A DNA stretch of 7,650 nt from DATJWY01 sp035500775 (GTDB taxonomy: Bacteria > Pseudomonadota > Alphaproteobacteria > Acetobacterales > Acetobacteraceae). The notes beneath the pieces were generated by a model. The model was not told the DNA's origin. It saw only the letters and a list, made by a program, of their open reading frames with translations, and made no database searches. Below, piece by piece: positions 5,527-7,650 of this stretch. The stretch is taken from the NCBI GenBank assembly GCA_035500775.1, contig DATJWY010000186.1, positions 1-7,650 of the forward strand, written 5' to 3'. Every line of letters begins with the position of its first letter. Within the stretch, counting starts at the first letter, position 1. Position numbers and translations under genes: made by a program.

Positions 5527-6753
5527 ATGGACAAGACCCTGCCCGCCGCGCAGACCCTGATCACCCTTGAGGATGTTCGTGCCGCCGCCGCCCGCATCGC
5601 CGGCCGTGTGCTGCGCACCCCGAGCATTCCGAGCGAGGTGATTTCCCGGGCGACCGGCGCCACGGTCACGCTCAAGCTCGACAATCTCCAGGCGATCGGC
5701 GCCTTCAAGGAGCGCGGCGCCGCCAACCGCCTCGCGCTGCTGACCGAGGCGGAGCGCCGCGCCGGCGTCATCGCCATGTCGGCCGGCAACCACGCCCAGG
5801 GTGTCGCGCGGCACGCCAAGCTGCTCGGCATCGCGGCCACCATCGTCATGCCGAAGCACACCCCGCTGGCCAAGGTCAGCCGCACCGCCGCCTGGGGCGC
5901 GCGCGTGGTGCTGCATGGCGACACGCTGACCGAGGCGGCTGCGCATGCGCGGGACCTGGCGCGGAGCGAGGGGCTGGTGTTCATCCACCCCTATGACGAC
6001 CCGGCGGTGATGGCCGGCGGCGGCACGCTGGCGCTGGAATTGCTGGAGGACGCGCCGGATCTCGACGTGCTGCTGATCCCGGTCGGCGGCGGTGGGCTGA
6101 TCTCCGGCTGCGCGGTCGCCGCCAAGGGGATCAAGCCGGGGATCGAGGTGATCGGCGTCGAGGTCGCGGGCTACGCCTCGCTGGCGCAGCGTTTCGCCGG
6201 GCAGCCGGTTTCGGTCGGCGGCCCGACCATCGCGGAAGGCATCGCCGTCGCCGATGTCGGCGAGAACACGCTGAAAGTGATCCGCGCCACCGTGGACGAC
6301 GTGCTGGTCGCGCCCGAGCGCACGGTGGAGGACGCCATCGCCCTGCTCGCCGAGGGTGCGAAGGTGGTGGCCGAGGGCGCCGGCGCCGCCGGCCTCGCCG
6401 GGCTGCTCGCGCATAAGGAGCGTTTCGCTGGCCGGCGCGTCGGCATCCCGGTCTGCGGCGGCAATATCGACGCGCGCATCCTGGCCAACGTGCTGCTGCG
6501 TGGCCTGCTGCGCGACGGGCGGCTCCTCCGCCTGCGCATGGAAATCCCGGACCGGCCGGGCGTGCTCGCCGACATCTCCGGCAAGATCGGCGACTCCGGC
6601 GGTAACATTATCGAGGTGCAGCACCAGCGCCTGTTCGCCGCGCCGAGCGTGCAGGCGGCGGAGCTGGAGGTGATGGTGGAGGCGCGCGACCCGGCGCATG
6701 CGGACCAAATCACCGCGGCGCTGGAAAAAACCTACGTCGTGCATCGGATCTGA
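5527..6753 (+). CDS. ilvA: Threonine ammonia-lyase (threonine dehydratase), short form with one ACT domain
   Basis: A 408-residue PLP enzyme of fold type II, predicted to deaminate threonine to 2-oxobutanoate, the first step towards isoleucine. The PLP lysine is Lys61 in GAFKERGAANRL. SAGNHAQG (85-92) is the asparagine loop, PVGGGGLISG (185-194) the phosphate-binding glycine loop, and CGGN (310-313) sits near the pyridine nitrogen. Residues about 338-408 form one ACT-like domain beginning MEIPDRPGVLADIS. This length and single ACT domain match the roughly 400-residue class rather than E. coli TdcB (no ACT) or long IlvA (larger regulatory region). Allosteric control by an amino acid is inferred. 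Oddities: Ala59 replaces the usual Ser before Phe-Lys, and AGGGT (163-167) replaces AGQGT. Serine or another hydroxy-amino acid as substrate is possible. ATG 5527 has AGAGG five bases upstream. tdcB is an alternative gene name. Confidence 0.9.
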   Translation: MDKTLPAAQTLITLEDVRAAAARIAGRVLRTPSIPSEVISRATGATVTLKLDNLQAIGAFKERGAANRLALLTEAERRAGVIAMSAGNHAQGVARHAKLLGIAATIVMPKHTPLAKVSRTAAWGARVVLHGDTLTEAAAHARDLARSEGLVFIHPYDDPAVMAGGGTLALELLEDAPDLDVLLIPVGGGGLISGCAVAAKGIKPGIEVIGVEVAGYASLAQRFAGQPVSVGGPTIAEGIAVADVGENTLKVIRATVDDVLVAPERTVEDAIALLAEGAKVVAEGAGAAGLAGLLAHKERFAGRRVGIPVCGGNIDARILANVLLRGLLRDGRLLRLRMEIPDRPGVLADISGKIGDSGGNIIEVQHQRLFAAPSVQAAELEVMVEARDPAHADQITAALEKTYVVHRI

Positions 6754-6762
6754 ACCGGCAGC

Positions 6763-6793
6763 GGCGTCCGGCCCACGACCAGGGCCGGGCGCC
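6763..6793 (+). terminator. Strong GC hairpin after ilvA, probable terminator or 3'-end structure
   Basis: The arms at 6763-6774 and 6782-6793 pair over 12 positions with one G-U wobble (6767 with 6789) and a 7-base loop, ACGACCA. The hairpin begins nine bases after the ilvA stop. No T-tract follows, so it may act as a Rho-assisted terminator or protect the mRNA end. The rest of the spacer to 6879 shows no clear promoter. Confidence 0.5.
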
Positions 6794-6867
6794 ACGACCG
6801 CCCTGCCCCCGCCCGGGCACGGCTCCCGCGACGAACCCGCCGCTTGACCCGACGCCGTTGCATTGGC

Positions 6868-6873
6868 AGGGAG
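6868..6873 (+). promoter_or_regulatory. Ribosome binding site fixing the SH3-protein start at 6880
   Basis: AGGGAG is six bases upstream of ATG 6880. It selects that ATG over the in-frame TTG at 6844 and places an intact signal peptide at the N-terminus. Confidence 0.7.
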
Positions 6874-6879
6874 TGTTTC

Positions 6880-7611
6880 ATGCGCGCTCCGTTGGCCTGG
6901 AAGCTGGTGCTTGGCGTCGTCCTGCTGGCCGTGCGGCCGGCCGGGGCGGAAACGACGCCTGCGCCCCCGACTCATCCGCACCGGCACACGACCCCCAAGC
7001 ATCACCATCCCCCCACCGTCGCGCCGGACAGCGGCACGACCGGTGCGGCACCAGCCAAGGCTCAGCCGGCCGAGGCCGCCGCGCCCGCCGCGGATGCGGG
7101 GACGAAGGCGGCCACGAAGGCGGACAAACCCGCCGCCCCGCCCAAGCATCCGCCGCCGCCGCCCCCCGACCCCACCAAGGGCACCAGCACCGGCCTGCCG
7201 CTGCCGCGCTTCGTCTCCCTGCGCTCGGACAACGTGAACCTGCGCACCGGCCCAGGCACCCGCTACCCGATCGACTGGGTGTACAAGCGGCGCGAGCTGC
7301 CGGTGCGGATCGAGCGTGAATTCGACGTCTGGCGCCTGATCAGCGCCCCGGACGGGACCAAGGGCTGGGTGCATCAGGCGACGCTGACCGGGCGGCGCGG
7401 CTTCCTCGTCACCGGCGACGAGCACGTGCTGCGCGCCGAGGCGTCGGAGACGGCCGACGCCGTCGCGCGGCTGAAGCCCGGCGTGGTCGGACGGCTGATG
7501 AGCTGCGACCCGGGCGCGGAATGGTGCCGGGTGCAGGTTAAGGGCTACAAGGGCTGGCTGCGGCGGAGCGATTTCTGGGGAACGCTGCCGGGCGAGGCGG
7601 TGCAGCCCTGA
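6880..7611 (+). CDS. Secreted/periplasmic protein with two bacterial SH3-like domains and a His/Pro-rich linker
   Basis: A 243-residue protein of unknown specific role. Residues 1-23 look like a Sec signal peptide: Arg and Lys near the start, hydrophobic core LVLGVVLLAV, probable cleavage after AGA. Residues 24-105 form a low-complexity linker rich in Pro, Ala, Lys and Thr. It holds a histidine cluster (H32, H34, H36, H41-43) and a run of six prolines (91-96). Residues about 108-172 contain SDNVNLRTGPGTRYPIDWVY and GWVHQATL, typical of bacterial SH3 domains of the SH3_4 (DUF1058) type. A second, more divergent repeat spans about 175-235 and ends GYKGWLRRSDFWG. Such domains are usually linked to cell-wall peptide or protein binding in the envelope. 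Cys209 and Cys216 could form a disulfide. ATG 6880 has a good Shine-Dalgarno. The gene ends in tandem stops, TGA TAG. Confidence 0.85.
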   Translation: MRAPLAWKLVLGVVLLAVRPAGAETTPAPPTHPHRHTTPKHHHPPTVAPDSGTTGAAPAKAQPAEAAAPAADAGTKAATKADKPAAPPKHPPPPPPDPTKGTSTGLPLPRFVSLRSDNVNLRTGPGTRYPIDWVYKRRELPVRIEREFDVWRLISAPDGTKGWVHQATLTGRRGFLVTGDEHVLRAEASETADAVARLKPGVVGRLMSCDPGAEWCRVQVKGYKGWLRRSDFWGTLPGEAVQP

Positions 7612-7632
7612 TAGGGTGCTGAAATCAAGGAC

Positions 7633-7650
7633 GGGGGGGGGGGGGGGGGG
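7633..7650. other. Run of 18 G at the window end, probable artefact
   Basis: The last 18 bases are all G, following ordinary non-coding sequence after the SH3 gene. Such tails commonly arise from no-signal base calls in two-colour sequencing chemistry or at contig ends. The window probably stops at a contig boundary. It should not be read as biological sequence without raw reads. Confidence 0.75.

Noticed and set aside
6844..6879. TTG start giving a 12-residue longer SH3 protein, or TTGACC at 6844-6849 as a -35 box
   Set aside because: The extension would place charged residues and two cysteines before the signal peptide, and a better Shine-Dalgarno serves ATG 6880. No -10 box is seen at proper spacing after TTGACC.
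5515..7425. Long open frame on the minus strand (636 codons) opposite ilvA and the SH3 gene
   Set aside because: It spans two unrelated sense genes and the spacer between them, and its Arg/His/Gly-rich translation has no domain. It is a GC-driven shadow.

Overview
The window is high-GC DNA, very probably from an alphaproteobacterium and most likely a Rhodospirillales/Acetobacteraceae-type organism. This rests on three things: strong G/C bias at third codon positions, a carA/carB/greA neighbourhood, and a GC-rich array of short hairpins between genes that I associate with that group. The taxonomic placement is inference; no rRNA or other marker is present. All genes read on the + strand.

Layout: (1) 1-270, the 3' end of carA, the glutaminase subunit of carbamoyl-phosphate synthetase. 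(2) 271-325, a short AT-rich spacer with an inverted repeat. (3) 326-1522, an AAA+/STAND-like ATPase with a C-terminal winged helix, of unknown function. (4) 1525-4767, complete carB, the large synthetase subunit, two bases after the ATPase stop. (5) 4768-4908, a spacer with a terminator-like hairpin and a second inverted repeat. (6) 4909-5382, greA, a transcript-cleavage factor starting at TTG. (7) 5383-5526, a cluster of four GC-rich hairpins ending in a T-tract. (8) 5527-6753, a short-form threonine ammonia-lyase with one ACT domain. (9) 6754-6879, a spacer with a strong hairpin. (10) 6880-7611, a secreted or periplasmic protein with two bacterial SH3-like domains. (11) 7633-7650, a run of 18 G that looks like a sequencing or assembly artefact.

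Most of the window is housekeeping: pyrimidine/arginine precursor synthesis (carA, carB), rescue of stalled transcription (greA) and isoleucine precursor synthesis (ilvA). The notable point is that carA and carB, whose products form one enzyme, are separated by an uncharacterised ATPase. That ATPase has its own AT-rich leader and is tightly coupled to carB. I found no CRISPR array, tRNA, rRNA, transposase or convincing new multi-gene system. The ATPase insertion and its inverted repeat are the best lead, and the hairpin array in front of ilvA is the second.
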